From Gigaspora margarita (Eukaryota > Glomeromycota > Glomeromycetes > Diversisporales > Gigasporaceae), in the NCBI GenBank assembly GCA_009809945.1, contig WTPW01000021.1:138849-202848 (forward strand): a stretch of DNA of 64,000 nt, in the 5' to 3' direction. The notes under the pieces are model-generated. The model made no database searches, was not told the DNA's origin, and was given only the letters and a program-made list of their open reading frames with translations. The stretch's first letter is position 1; each line of letters begins with the position of its first letter. A program made the translations under genes and the position numbers. This document shows positions 47,168 through 61,025 of this stretch, piece by piece.

Positions 47168-48416
47168 ATTCGCATATGGATATCTTGGGTCTGTTAGAAA
47201 CAAATTTATCAGAAAAAGAAGGAAATTCATATTAGAAAAGTTCAAAAACTATCATGGGTTTTGGTCACCAGCAGATGAGAATAAAGCAAAAGAGTCTGGT
47301 ATAGAATTAATTATAAATAGCAAATAGGAACACCATGTTGCAAAGGTGAAAAAAATTTGTCTATATATTTTGTCAGCCATAATGTTATTTAAGAAGATCA
47401 TTATCAAGATTATAACACTATATCAAGCCCCAAATGATCAGAAAATAGAAGAAAAAATCCTCAAGTATATAAAAGAAGAATTCACAGAGAAAAAAGGAAA
47501 CTGGACCAAATATTGTATAATTATTGGTAACTTTAACCAAATAGCAGAAAAGGGGCTAACAAAAAAGAAAAGAGAAAAGAGAACCTGAAGAAAAGATCTA
47601 AACTCCCAGATTTACTATGGTTGAATAGTTACAAGAACACTTTCTGAAAAATGAATTCAAAAAAGGAAAGCTTTACCTGAAGACGAAATGAACAGGCCTC
47701 ACGAATCAATTATATATAGATGAGTAGCTCATGGAGCAACCAAGTTAAAGATAGCAAGATTAAAGATATGTCTTGTATTACAGAAAGTGTTTATGACTTA
47801 GTACTGGCTAGAATAGTAACCAATCTAGAGAGAAGAAGGGTAATAAAGTTCCAATAGCAAAAATGAAAAAAGAAAAATAAGTGCAAATAGATCTAAAAAT
47901 TGTAACTGAAGAAGATTAGAAGAACTTCAGAGTTGGCCTAGACAGAGACTTATGTAGACAGGACAAAACAATAACATAGATAGAGAAAACCTGAATAACA
48001 TGTAGAAAGTGCTTGAAAAATTGCTAATCCAAGCAGCAACAAAATATTTATCACAGAAAAAGAAGAGAACATCAATTGAAACATGTGACTTAGAGATAAG
48101 AGACAAAGAGGAAGAAAGCATCAGAAAAGATATTAAAGCTCTGGGCAAAATTTAGCAGAAGCTAAGAAAAGAAAAAGAAAAAGGCAAGCTAATGACAGAG
48201 CAAAGGAGGATATGTATAGATATAATAGAAAAAAGAGAGCTCAATAAATATGAACACAAACAGATAGCATATCTTTTGGTAGAGAAAAAGGTCATAAGCT
48301 TTTGTAAAACACTAGTTGCACAGCTAAGTTTATTGCTAATACAGAAAGAGGAAAAAGAATAAGAAGATATATTGAAGCTCGGCATGAAATAATGTTTAAG
48401 AACCAAAAGAAGCAGT

Positions 48417-49225
48417 ATTGGCATTGGACAATGATCAATAAAATTTTATTGGATTATTGGACTATTAGAATTTGGACCAATTCAAAAAATTTCAGTTCAT
48501 ATTGAAACTATTGGCATTGGACAATGTCCAAATTTTATAATTTATTTATTGGATATAGTCCAATTCCAGTCCAATTCTAGTCCAATTCCAATTTATTCAA
48601 TTTTAATTTTTTTGTATCATATTATATTACAAAAATATATAAAATATTTAAAAAATTTTTTTCTATATATTATTACTTCAATCATATTAATATAGTAATA
48701 TCAATTATGGATAAAAAACTACATATTCTTATCATTTCTTATTTTAGACCAAATAGCAAATTCATATAATTGATATACAGTTTGTCAGTTTTGTATTGAA
48801 GAACTAATATTTTGGAGAAACTTGTATATAGTGGTTTACAGTAGTTTTAGAAATTCTCAAGACCATTTATGGTGAGCTGCCAAAGAAGAAAGTTAGTAGA
48901 AGATTGAAGAATTATGAAAGAACAAAAAAAAATTTTAAGTACCTTGGCTTGTTTTTTTTTTTATAACAAAGAAATTTAATTCTTGATATTGAAGAAAAGG
49001 CAATTAAATCATGAATATGGTTAATTTAAATTCAGATCTCAGTATTATACAAAATTTTGTATTGCTAATTTTTGTTCAATAAAATTGATCACATAATTAA
49101 AATCTAATTGGCTAATTTTAATGGACTCCAATTTCCTGGTCCAAATTTTTATTGAAATATTTTGGACCAGTTCAAATGTTCCAATTCCAATTTGATAAAT
49201 ATTCCAATTCCAATAAATGCCAACA
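48417..49225. mobile_element. Inverted-repeat insert between LINE endonuclease and RT regions
   Basis: Left end TTGGCATTGGACAATG and right end CCAATTCCAATAAATGCCAA are inverted. Subterminal TTGGAATTGGA/TCCAATTCCAA blocks crowd both ends, and a second TTGGCATTGGACAATG lies at 48509. The 5' neighbour encodes LINE sequence (IMFKNQKKQY), and LINE sequence resumes at NTEKKIIASLL. No transposase; no clear target duplication. Confidence 0.55.
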
Positions 49226-52200
49226 CTGAAAAGAAGATAATAGCAAGCTTATTAGTTAGACCATATAGAAAGATTAAGCTAAATAAAGTCATAGTCCGAG
49301 ATGAAAATGACAAACTACATCTGATAAATAAACCAGAAGAGGTGCTAGAAATAGTCCATGCCCATTTCAGTAGCCAGTATAAAGAAAGAAGAGCAAAAGC
49401 AAATGATATGCTGAAGAGATGGCAGGTAGCGTATAGGGCACAGGAAAGCATTAAAACAGAATAGTATGACAAAGTTAAAAAAAAAGTTACCATAGAAAAA
49501 TGGGAAGATGCGATAAGAAATACAAAAAACAACTCAGCGCCAGAGTGGTTTGGCATCACATATTCACTGCTAAAAAAAGTGGAAAAAAAAGCCAAAGAAC
49601 TTTTGTCAGAATTGGTATCAAAGTGCTTAGAAAAAGGAACAGTTTCTAGAAAATAGAAAACAGAGTTGCTATACCTGATCCCAAAAAGTGAAGACTGAAA
49701 CTGCAACCTAAACAATATCAGATCTATAGCACTCATCAAAGTTGTAAGAAAATGCACAGTTAGAATTCTGACAGTTAGGCTATATAAAGTGTTAAAAGAA
49801 AACAATGTTTAACATGGGTTCAACTATGCTAGATTGCCAGGTGGTAGAATAGCAGAACCAATTTACATAATTAACAACATAGTTGAAGATGTAAAAGAGG
49901 AAGAAAAAGAGCTATGGGCTGCTTTTTAGAACATAAAAAAAGCATTCGACTCAGTTAGCCTAAAAATGCTAAGATTAGCTTTGAACAGAATAAAGGTCTC
50001 ACTGAACATATCCTCCTTCATTATAGAGCTATTTGACAAATGAGAAATAGAAGTAAATCACTGGAATAAGAAATACAACAAAATTTCAGGCTATAGATGG
50101 CATAGACCAGAAAGAGATAATCTTTTTTCTGGTCTGGCAGATATTTTATAATCCATTATTAACAGAAGTCCAAAACAGAGCAGATCTAGTATATGAGATT
50201 AAAGTTAACTAGCCTACAAATATCTATGGGCTAAAACTAAATAAGATAAAGTGGAGACAATCAACTCTAGTATATGCAGATGATACGGTGTAGTTAGCAA
50301 AGTTCAAAAGTGAAATGATAGAAATAATTAGACTAGCCAATGAATTTTTTGAGATTAATAATATTAAAAATAATAGTAACAAATCTGAACTTATCGTAAT
50401 TAACTCAAGATCAAAAAAATAGCTCTACAAAGAAAGATGAGATACAGATAGAAGGAGCCATGTCAAAGCAAAGGAAAAAGAAAAGGCCACAAGAACTTAG
50501 GGATCTGGCTCTCAGAGTGAAAGAAAAAGGAATACTATATGGAGATTGTAAAAAGGAAGGTCTAGCAAGTTACAAGGGCACTCCAGAAAAAAAGAATAAT
50601 ACTTGGTCAACTAGTGTACATAAACAATAAAGTCTAATTCCAAGACTAGAATATCACTTTCAATGGTATACTGCCTGAAGTCACATGCACAAGATTGCAC
50701 TGACGATGTTAATAATGATAAAAAACAAAGCGAACTTAGCAAAAACATTAGAACCTCTATTATTACACACAAAAATCTTGTAGGAGCTAAAACCCTATAG
50801 CAGAATCAAATCTCGTATCATTTCACTGAGCTAACAATACGACTAAATGATGTTAGTGCAATAGGACACACTACATGGATCAGGTTAATGCAAAGCCAAC
50901 TAGGATGCAAAAGTACAAAGAGCCTGTTAGAGGTCAATAGTACAAGACTAGAAAAACATAATATTAGGAACAATTTAACCTTTAATATTGTTAAGATGAC
51001 TAAGAAGCTCACTTTAGAAATTAAGAACAATATGAAAGAGGAGATGCTAAATTGTGCACAACAAGATGTAGAGTTAGCTAGTTTACTAGAAAACAGAGTC
51101 TAACAAGTTTTTGCAATGAGAACAAGCTGCATATTTATACAGTAGAACAAATTTTAGATCAGGAGCAAAACAAAATGCTTATATGGAAGCAAGCAAAAAA
51201 ATTAGAGAGCAAAAGTGCAGTGGAAAAAAAGTGATTTGATTTATAAAGCAAAAGCAGGAACTACTATCCGAAACCTTAGAAACTAGAAAATTAAGCAAAA
51301 ATATAAAAAAACTGGAATAAATAGTTTGATCTGCAGGACCAATCTAGGAAAAATTTTGAGCAACAAAAGAAAAAAAGAGTAGATCATTCTTAGTACAAAG
51401 TCCTCTTATAAGAACTGCAAGCTAGCAAGAATTCTCAAAAAGTATAAAAACCAAAAACTGCTTATCCAACATTGGGTAAAAACAAAAGGCCTGTCAGAGC
51501 AAAGCCGGTTAATCAATGAGTGCCAAGGCTGTGAGCTAACAGAATGTAAAGAAAAAAAAAATATGCATTTATAAAAAAATTCAAAAGTAACAAGAGAGCA
51601 GTTAATAAAAGACTTATAAAAAAATACAATAAAGTGGATGAGAGAGACCAGTATGAACTAGAATGTGACTGGGCACATCTGACTCCATTTAAGAAACCAG
51701 AGATGTGTAGAAATACAAGTATAGAAAATTCATAGAAGGCCAAATTGAAGAGACAAAAATTCAAAAGAAGCTGAAGGAAATATGGGTAGAAATTAGAGAA
51801 AGAAAAAGATTTGAAGTGTTTACAGATGGGTCATTAGATAATAGTACGTTAGGAATAGAGAAAACAGAGTTGGGAATAGGATGGGTCATCAGTAGTGTAG
51901 ATAATAAAGTAGAAGAGATAAAATTTAGTAGTAAATTAAGTGACTGGCCTGCTTCAACAAGAGCTAAGTTAGGTGTGATTTGAACAGCCCTACTAGTTAT
52001 GCTATGCGAAGCAGAAGTTCATATATACACCGATAGTGCATGTGCAATCAGTGCTATTAGAAAAGGAAAAAAGTATCAAAGACGAGAGAAGACCTAAAGT
52101 TAAAAAACAGAAGCTTTCTACGAGCAATCATAAGATGTTGGAAACAAAAAAAATTAAAGCTCCATATGCACAAAGTAAAAAGCCATAGTAGTAACGATCT

Positions 52201-53270
52201 AAATGAGAAAGCAAATAAGCTTGCTAAAAAAGGTGCAATAGACCCGCACCTAATTAAAGTGAAGACAGAGCCTAGCCCACAAGGACCATATCTGCTTATC
52301 AATAATGGGAAAATAACATTATTAATTAGCCCTTGAGAAAGTTCATTAATACTATAATAATTGACAATGTGACACAGAATGGGCATCCTTGAGTACTATA
52401 GAGGATCTTGTACAGAAAGAAAAAGTCTCAAGTAGCAAGTATAGATAGAGAGCATTATGAGACAATATTAATAGAAACAGAGGTGCTAGATATACAAGTA
52501 AAAAGAAAAGTAGAGCCTGGGTTTTTCAAATTAAATGCATCTCCAAACAACTTCTGACAAAGAATATTCTCTACAAAAGAAAACCTGAAGTGTACGAGAC
52601 TAGTACATACATCAGTTGCTTAAGAAAAGAAGAGTCACAAGATCACCTAGCATCCTGCAAGGTCTATAAGATCCTGTGGAAAAGGGTGAGAAAAGAGACC
52701 TGTAGGAATGTGATAACAAAGATTAAAGAAAAAGGAAACCTTATAATGATAGATGAAGCAGTATAGGAGGAGGCATTGTTTGGAAGTACTACTGAGAAAT
52801 AAGAAAGAAACTAGGCTATACTAATTAGAGGGTATATCCCAAAAGAAATCAAAAAGAAAATCAAACAGATGCTATGTAGGAAGCCAAAAGCGAAAAGACA
52901 AATTCTATTGGTTGGTGAGGAGCTTCTGGAAAGTATTTTACAAGTAAATCTGGTCTTCAGATATGAAGTCTTTAATGAGTAGGAAAAGGCAAATGGAATT
53001 TCGTTAAAGCAAAAAAAAGAAAAACAAGACAAAAAAAGAAAAAAAACCTGGAAGAGAAAAAAAAAAGAAGACTATATGGAAGAAAACAAAGAGAACAGGC
53101 AGATGAGTAAGAGAAAAATTTCACAAAAAAAGGAGGAAGAAGAAAAGAAAAGAAAGATTTTAGGCATTGTAAAGGACATGATAAAGAACTTTATAGCTAG
53201 CTTTAGTAGACTGGTTTGGTCATCGCTCATAAAGCTGGTATACAAGAAGGATAAAAATAGTGATAGCTAA

Positions 53271-53432
53271 TTGGTTCTGATAAAGCTAACAGCTCTGCCT
53301 GTTAATATTTAGACAACCCTCAGTGAGTTAAAAGTTTAAAAAGAGGGAAATAGCTATTATAGCAGGTCATACCTGGGCTTCGATAAAGTCAAGTAAGTTG
53401 TTATTAGATATAGAAAAGTTTAATATATATAC
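53271..53432 (+). other. Probable LINE 3' region
   Basis: The purine-rich LINE-like composition continues to about 53400 with no poly-A tail visible before the next element begins. Confidence 0.35.
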
Positions 53433-54332
<900 letters not shown>

Positions 54333-55493
54333 ATATATACACAGTGGCTCTTGATATAACAGATGTCATGGTTCCAGTCCTTTTCTCTGTTATATCAAAA
54401 GATCCATAATATCAAAATCTCATGATATACCAGATATTATAATAAATCATTTAGCTCTCTGCTATATCAAGAAAATATTTTTTTAAGCATCAAAAATACA
54501 AACCTACAACAAATTAATTTAATTGAATATTATTGGTTTGCTAATAATGGTGGTAATTACTTTTATTTGGGACATGTTAAACAATACCAACTTTAACGAT
54601 TTAACAAAATACACAATATAATATGTGATTGATTTATACATATAAGTTATATCAGGGTAAATTGTATCCACTTATTTGTGTGGGTAATACAAACTCCTGG
54701 AGAGAAAATTGCCAATTAGAGAGTGCAAATTTTGACTATCAGCCCATCAAAGAATCTGAATACACGTAAAAGAAAAAAGCAAATACACATATGTATAATT
54801 ATTTTATAAATTATCTAATAAAATCTGGTTTATTGTTAAATTAAATTATAATAACCAGTTTGCCTCTAACTTTGGTACAAATCCAGCTATATTCATCGTT
54901 GAAGCACTCATAAAAGAACATCCATATGATCAGCTAATGTAAATCAAATTGCCTGAGTAACCTATTAAAGTCTTTTTGAGAATGCAGCAAAAGTTTACAG
55001 TAATAACACTACTATCAAATTATACTATCAAATGATCTAAACATTTTTATTATATTAAATTTAAATAAAATTTAATAGAAGATCCAGACTTAATCAGCCC
55101 TATAAAAAAAGTGGTCCAGAGTGTGGTACAGGTTGGTATCTGAAATCCATGGAATAGCACAGTCTAAGTGATGCATACAAAGGTAGTGATAGAATATCAC
55201 AGTAAAAAGTGGTACAGAGAAGGTAGTACATTATGTCACATCATACGTAATAGTACCTTCATTTCACTAAATGATATGTTACAAAGGTGGTTGGCTCATT
55301 TCATAAAGAGTGAAAGATCAATATGTGTATACAATTTTTTTTTAAAAAAATTGCGATTCATTAATGAAACTGCTCTGGGTGTCTTAACAAAAACAAATTT
55401 TGATACATGTGTCTGATTGTTGATATAAATTCATATAATCGACTTGTATATATTTTTTTTATCACACATTAATTTATGTTAATTACCCATGCC

Positions 55494-57096
55494 AAAACTG
55501 GAGATAGGTTTCATGTGTGTGCATGATTCCTCAATCATGTGCATGAGTGCGCATTAATGCACATGTTTCCGAATCATGCACATTTTATTCCTTCAAAATT
55601 TTATATAGAAAAATTTAATATAAGAGAAATGTAATTAATATTCAAATCGATCTATATACTTCAATTCTTGGTCTGTTCACTTTAACTTTTTTAATTGGCA
55701 GTATCTGAAACATGTGACCTAAATGTGGGAAAACTACCAGAAATACGTAAGATGATTATGACAATTATCATGGTCAAGTAATTATTATAACATTTAAGTA
55801 ATTATTATATCATTTTTAACACCCTTAAACAATACAAAATCATGAAATGTGAATTTGCCAAATTTACTTTTGTTGTTTGATTGCCAAATATTTACCAACT
55901 ATTTTGGGCTAAAAAAAGTTAATAAATTTGAATACATTTTGTATAATAGTCTCAAGTTCAAGAATAAGTGCAAGAATAAGTGCAAGTGCAATAACATGAC
56001 AAATGCTTTGCAATAGATAAAACATAAAGATTGATAAAAAAAATAGTGTATATATTAGTAAATATAAAAAAAAAATTACATTCAACCAAATATTTAGATG
56101 ATTGATTTCTAGAATTTTTGGTTATAATTTTTTGCCAGCCAGATTATCTGATAATCAACTAATTTTCTTAGCGATCCATAGTTTTATTTCGATCTACCAA
56201 CTAATAAAATCACGAACATGTTCAAAAGGTGATTAGTATACTAAAACTAATATAGTAATATAATCAAGTAATTGTGCTTTAATGCTTTTTGATTGGTTAT
56301 ATAACTCGTTATCAAAATGTTAAGACTAATATATTGATGAGCAAGTTATAATCAAGAATGTCATCACAATTCAAATTCATTAACAATTGATATGAGATAA
56401 TATAATTGTGAAGAAATATATCAGTGAATGCTAATACAAATTCTGTACTTGCAAAGAATAACATTGTAAGAAAATCAATCAAAACAAAGTAAAATTATCC
56501 CGCAGTTATAAATGTCCTATGTGTACAAAAATATCTATTTTGAGTGTATAATAAATGGTAATTGGCGCTACTTAATAATGAGAATAATTTCAATTGCACT
56601 TCTATTTTTGATTTGCTATATCCAAAAGACCATAATCAGACCATGAGAAAATTTAAATTAAAATGTCAATACTATTTAAATCTGTAATTATTGCGACATA
56701 TAATTATTTGCATGTTATAATTTAATACAAACCAACTCAATCTTAACCATATACTGTAGTTAATAGAATATTATGTTTAGTAACAGAATATTTTTGTAAT
56801 GATCTAATGCAAACTAACTCAGCATATTTATAATGAGAATTTACAGATTTTAACTAAGATTTTTAAGTTTTTTACAAAGCTCCCGTGGCAGTACCACAGG
56901 ACAGGTACTAGTATTTTCTCAAATTATAAAAGATAAGCAATAATGAAGTTTACAATTAGCTAATTTGTAAAAATTTATATGCAGGCAAAATCTGATTCAG
57001 AATCAATATGTAGTATCTTTATTTTTATATGTGCATTAATGTGCATTCATGCACATTTTATTATAAAATGCGCATTTTTCCCATCTTTAGCCAAAA
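55494..57096. mobile_element. hAT-like element with an exact 8-bp duplication
   Basis: Flanked by CCCATGCC on both sides (55486-55493, 57097-57104). The inner ends AAAACTGGAGATAGG and CCCATCTTTAGCCAAAA are imperfect inverted copies. Both ends are followed inward by GTGCATTAATGCACAT-type palindromes. The interior includes the 600-bp repeat shared with 23400-24030, a homologue of 19250-19480 and satellite units. No transposase frame. Confidence 0.65.
55850..56470 (+). repeat. Dispersed ~600-bp repeat, copy 2 (pair with 23400-24030)
   Basis: Motif order and orientation are conserved (TTTGTTGTTTGATTGCCAAA, TGTATAATAGTCTCAAG, GATCTACCAACTAATAAAAT, AATGTTAAGACTAATATATT). Lies inside the hAT-like element 55494-57096. 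Confidence 0.65.
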
Positions 57097-57110
57097 CCCA
57101 TGCCTTTATG

Positions 57111-57376
57111 TAGGGTTCCTCAAAGTCGAATCAAATCGAATATTAGGCATATTTGAATTTGATCGAATCGAATAAGCTCTTGATTTGAATTTGATTTGAT
57201 CAAATCAAATCAAATCAAATCAAATATATTTGTAATTTTTATTAAATATTTTTGAATCGAATCGAATATTTTGTCAATTTGAATTTGATTTGATTTGAAA
57301 TTTCTGTATTTGAATTTGATTTGAGATCGAATATTTGATCGAATCAAATCGAATCGAATCGAATTGCGGAACCCTA
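57111..57376. mobile_element. 266-bp hAT MITE with an exact 8-bp duplication
   Basis: Begins TAGGGTTCC and ends GGAACCCTA, flanked by CCTTTATG (57103-57110, 57377-57384). Subterminal AATCAAATCGAAT blocks repeat on both strands and make most of the body. No coding capacity. Its left duplication overlaps the right duplication of the neighbouring element, so it inserted later or at the same hotspot. Confidence 0.85.
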
Positions 57377-57941
57377 CCTTTATGCTACCAACCTGTACCT
57401 TTATGGTACTTTTTCTTATAGGGCTGTTCTTATAATGTGTTCAAGTTGCTAACTATAAATCAAAGTTTGGTTGATAGATTATAAAATTTTAAAATTTTTA
57501 ATAATTCTGTATTACAGTATTATGATTAGTTTGTTATCACAGGAAGTTACAGATAGTCACAGGAAGATCTACAAAAATTTCCAATAATATGAATGTCTGT
57601 TTAATCAAATAATTTTTTACTATATTGGCATATAGTGGTTTTAAATTAAAATCTATTATAAATTATATCACGAGATTACTATTAATCTCTAGTATATCCA
57701 AATAATTTTACTAGTAATAATTTGGTTCCGTTAAAATTCTCTGCACTAAGCAATATCTGTTATATCAGTGGTCTGTTATATTGAGAGCCACTGTGTAGTA
57801 ATATAGAAGTAAACTTAAACATGTATATGTTTTTCCTTATTATAAAGGCAGAACTGCTAGTTAAAAAAAATAAATTTATGTAATCTACTTTTATGTATTT
57901 TTTTTATCACAGTAGCATAGCACATTAATTTACATTAATTA

Positions 57942-57961
57942 CCTATGCCAAAACCTATGCC
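57942..57961 (+). repeat. Possible transposon excision footprint
   Basis: CCTATGCC, then AAAA, then CCTATGCC. The flanking sequence (CACATTAATTTACATTAATTA) matches the left flank of the hAT-like element at 55494, whose 8-bp duplication is CCCATGCC and whose ends begin and finish with AAAA. Confidence 0.45.
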
Positions 57962-58068
57962 ATTTAGACTATTAAAGTGTTGCAAAACCTGAGTCATTAA
58001 CAGTCCAAATTAGTATGTGTATATGGTCCATCACAGGCCAAAAATCTGTGCCAATCCAAGTCTTTTAT

Positions 58069-58362
58069 GGGGGTCGTCTAAAGCCATGTACCCACATGAC
58101 ATTTTTGTGTAAATCAACAAATCGGAATCGTGAAATTTTGTTTACACAGATCAGCCCGAAGAAGGCAAAAAACAAAAAAAAATGCAAGAACATAAAAACG
58201 GCATTCCAAACCTGTCTTGGGCCATTAATAAAAAATGTCGGGAAGGCAATTTTACCTATATTACAGCCTAACCTAACCAACCCTAATGCTAAACAGGCCC
58301 TAACCCTAATTTTAATTAAGATTTCAAAAAATCACGTGGGTACATGGCTTTAGCCATCCCCC
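58069..58362. mobile_element. GGGGG-ended MITE (copy 2)
   Basis: Ends GGGGGTCGTCTAAAGCCATG and CATGGCTTTAGCCATCCCCC, flanked by TTTTAT on both sides (58063-58068, 58363-58368). The interior carries CTAACCCTAATTTT and GTCGGGAAGGCAATTTTAC, matching the copy at 18422-18709 in the other orientation. The frames at 58015-58353 and 58065-58280 are not considered genes. Confidence 0.8.
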
Positions 58363-59439
58363 TTTTATGTACAAAATCCTGGTTTATCTGTGCCATCAAA
58401 ATCTTGCCATTCTGCTGCCAACTGTATATTTTACTTATAGGGCCTCTAGGTGTTATTTTTATTTATACAGTTTATTATCCATTTCTGGTTTAGCATGACT
58501 GCATTGCGCAGCTATTTATTGTAATTATAGTGTTATTATAGAAGATTATTAGTTTAATTGTTTGATTTATTTAGCTATTTGTAGAACTATTACATGTGTT
58601 TAACATTCTTGCGAACTAATTATTAGCTTTTAATATATTAAGTTTTGTATAATTTTTTTACATTTAATTATTAATTCAAAATTTTTTATATTAATTATTA
58701 TTTATCATTTATTAAATTAAATGACATAAAAGGTCATATTTTTGTGAATTAAAAATCAACTCTTAATGTACTAACTTTAATTGTAAATTTTGTATAATTT
58801 TTTCACATTTATTTATTAATTTTTTGATTATTTATTTTTTATTACATTATAATTATAAATTGTTTTTTAATTTAGGTTTACTAACCAGTATGGATGTGAA
58901 AAGATTGATCTTATCTTATTTTTTTTAGGCTTAAAGATTAATATAAAAGTGATTACCAAACCCTAGTTATTGCTTTCGTTACAATCTTCTGCTATGTCTT
59001 TAACAATCATAGATTATCATTTTACCAGACCAGTAAAAGATTTGATACTGTAAAAGTAAAATTGACAAATATCTCAAAAGTAGATGAAAGTGTCTAAGAT
59101 GCCAAGCTTGTAAATTATTGAGAAACCTAAAATAAAGTGCAATTATGTTATGTTTTACATATATTTTATTATGAAATGCATGAGTTGGCACTCTGGCACA
59201 TTACTTAAATTTAGGGTCTATTCATTGTGCAGTGCACATAAAGTATCATATATAAAATAACTTATTTCCCATATAACAATTCACCCCACATTTAAGTAAA
59301 AAGATAACATTGATTATAAATCAAAAAAGTTATCGATCAACTCATCTAATACAAATTGGTCATATATATAACCAAAATAAGAACCAAAATGGTAATACAA
59401 AATCCATGTAATCGTAACTATAAGTTAAATACAAATTCG
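58363..59439. other. Gene-free stretch
   Basis: 58400-58436 is the right end of a CCCTATAA-type repeat. 58486-58525 has the GCGCAGCTAT motif. The rest has no recognised feature, and the minus frame at 59000-59191 lacks support. Confidence 0.5.
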
Positions 59440-59595
59440 AACACATCAGAAATGTAATTTTAAAATTTTTTGTCCATCTGCCCATGTGACCAAAATACAT
59501 TTTTGATGTAATCTTTATAATGTTTACAGATGCATCTAAAATGTAACTTTTGTAAATACTAAGAGTCTGGAGCGTAGTAACGGACAATTATCATA
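59440..59595. mobile_element. Truncated GTCCGGAGCGTA-type MITE (copy 2)
   Basis: ACATCAGAAATGTAATTT...CATCTGCCCATGTGACC...AGTCTGGAGCGTAGTAACGG matches the interior and one end of 18805-19017. The second terminus is missing. Confidence 0.55.
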
Positions 59596-60669
59596 TAATA
59601 TAAATTATTATAACATTTTTTTGACACATATCAAATAATTAATACCAAATAATATTTTTGATCTTAGATAACTTTATTCTTCAAGTTTCAAAATTTTGTT
59701 CTGTAACAAAAATATATTTATTATTTTATTTTATAAAAAATAAAATGAGGCCTAAAAATTACAACTTTTTAACCTAATTAGTAAGACCTACTTTAAAATA
59801 CTGCAAATTAAAAATAGCTTTCCACTGGTAGCAACAATAAATAAAGAGTCTTGCAAAACTAATTATTGAAGTAAGATCACTTTATTTGTAGATTATAGAA
59901 AATTTACTAAGAAGGTACCTTTTGATAAAATAGATCAAAGTATTAATTCAAATGTATTTCTGCTTTTATTTCTTGTTCTAGACTTAACTAATATAATTAG
60001 CTTTATTACAAAGGTCAAGTAAAAATTCAAAATATAATTATAACTAGAAAGTAAATAATAATTATTAACTTTATTAACTATAATATATATATTATATAGT
60101 AATAAGTATACAAATAAAAATATTTTTGTGTATATTAGAGATATAATTTTTTACTATACTCCAAAACAATAAAATCTTTGTTTTATAGTCTTAAATTTTA
60201 GATCTTATAGAAACAGATACATATGAAATTTATACAAAAATTTAATTATAACTAAAATTCTGGATTCTAAAGAAGTTTGAGAACTCAATATATTATATTC
60301 TAATTATTAAGAAACAATTTTATTTATTTTTTATTTATTAAAAATACTTGCATCAGTTATTTGTACAATATAGCTTGATTTTTTTTTTAGTTCAACCAGT
60401 GGATATAGTTTGAAGTTCTAATATAATTTTTGGAATTATGCTATTAGATATTTTTTCTCTAACCTTAAACAATTAAAAAGGTTAAATGTTATGAATAATT
60501 TTCAATTCCAATTTTGGCTTGAGTTACTCTAGAATTTTTGTAATATTTGTAATAGTTGTAATAAGTTAATGGTTATAATAATCTATTATACTAACAAGTA
60601 ATTGTGCAGTAGTTATACTAAACCAGATATAGCAATATTATACATAGTGCATAATAAATATATGGATTT
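59596..60669. other. Gene-free AT-rich stretch
   Basis: Nothing recognisable apart from low-complexity TA runs. Confidence 0.5.
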
Positions 60670-60747
60670 TAAATTTTTTTTATATAGTCTAGGGGTCAAG
60701 AACTACTATATTGGGTATATAATATTATTTATAGATGCTCTCTAATG
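60670..60747 (-). repeat. Solo end of the 2248-2780 element family
   Basis: ATATAGTCTAGGGGTCAAGAAC...TTATTTATAGATGCTCTCTA in pieces is the complement of the left end of 2248-2780 (AGGGTGCATCTATAAATAAT...CTTGACCCCCCTAGACTATA). No partner end is seen nearby. Confidence 0.55.
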
Positions 60748-61025
60748 ATATAATCATTTCCAGTATTACTACTATTGAACATTTTTAATAATATATTTAT
60801 ATTAAAATTAGTACAGTATGGAACACTATAAACCAACACCTTTTTATATGTATTTTACAAAAATTGATATAATTTAAAAATAAAAAATATTTTTAAAAAA
60901 ATTTTTTAGCCAATTTGTAGCTTTAAGCCTAAGCTACAATTTGGCTAAAAAAAGATTTTTATTTTATTTTAATTTTGAGAAGTTATATCAATTTAAAGTT
61001 TACTAAGAAATTGAAATTTTGGCAT

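Larger units (their letters stand above)
46590..53270 (+). pseudogene. LINE ORF2 remnant: endonuclease, reverse transcriptase, RNase H
   Basis: Order seen: FAILSIEHIILIGLNQIK (46600), then, after a hAT insert, HMDILGLLETNLSEKEG (47174), INSK, TLYQAPND and IIGNFNQ (47520). These are APE-type endonuclease landmarks, the last with N for the usual D. The RT region follows 49200: LYLIPKSED, IKKAFDSV (motif A, about 49930), DNLFSGLAD and YADD (50273-50284). RNase H shows FTDGS (51820), TRAKLG where a glutamate is expected, YTDSA (52023) and KVKSHSSND. A C-terminal CLRKEESQDHLASC zinc-binding motif (52620) and a lysine-rich tail end at 53270. Many stops and frameshifts; RNase H suggests an I- or Tad-like clade. 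Minus-strand frames throughout are shadows. Confidence 0.65.
55098..57432. mobile_element. CCCTATAA-ended repeat (copy 2), split by hAT inserts
   Basis: Left AGCCCTATAAAAAAAGTGGT...GTACAGGTTGGTA and right TACCAACCTGTACC...ACTTTTTCTTATAGGGCT are inverted. The left 400 bp match 39640-40060. The two hAT-like elements inside account for most of the length. A third right end of this family (CTTATAGGGCC) lies at about 58400-58436. Confidence 0.6.
54338..57797. mobile_element. Pogo/Tigger-like element (3.5 kb), host of nested insertions
   Basis: Left TACACAGTGGCTCTTGATAT and right ATATTGAGAGCCACTGTGTA are inverted ends within TA. A second TGATATAACAGA-type motif follows each end. CAGTGG-CTCTC ends with TA targets are typical of pogo/Tigger transposons (family knowledge). 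No transposase frame remains; the interior is occupied by elements at 55098-57432, 55494-57096 and 57111-57376. Confidence 0.7.

Noticed and set aside
48152..49805. Long minus-strand frames in the 48-50 kb region (up to 218 codons)
   Set aside because: They run antisense to the LINE endonuclease-RT and RT coding sequence, which carries recognisable motifs on the plus strand.
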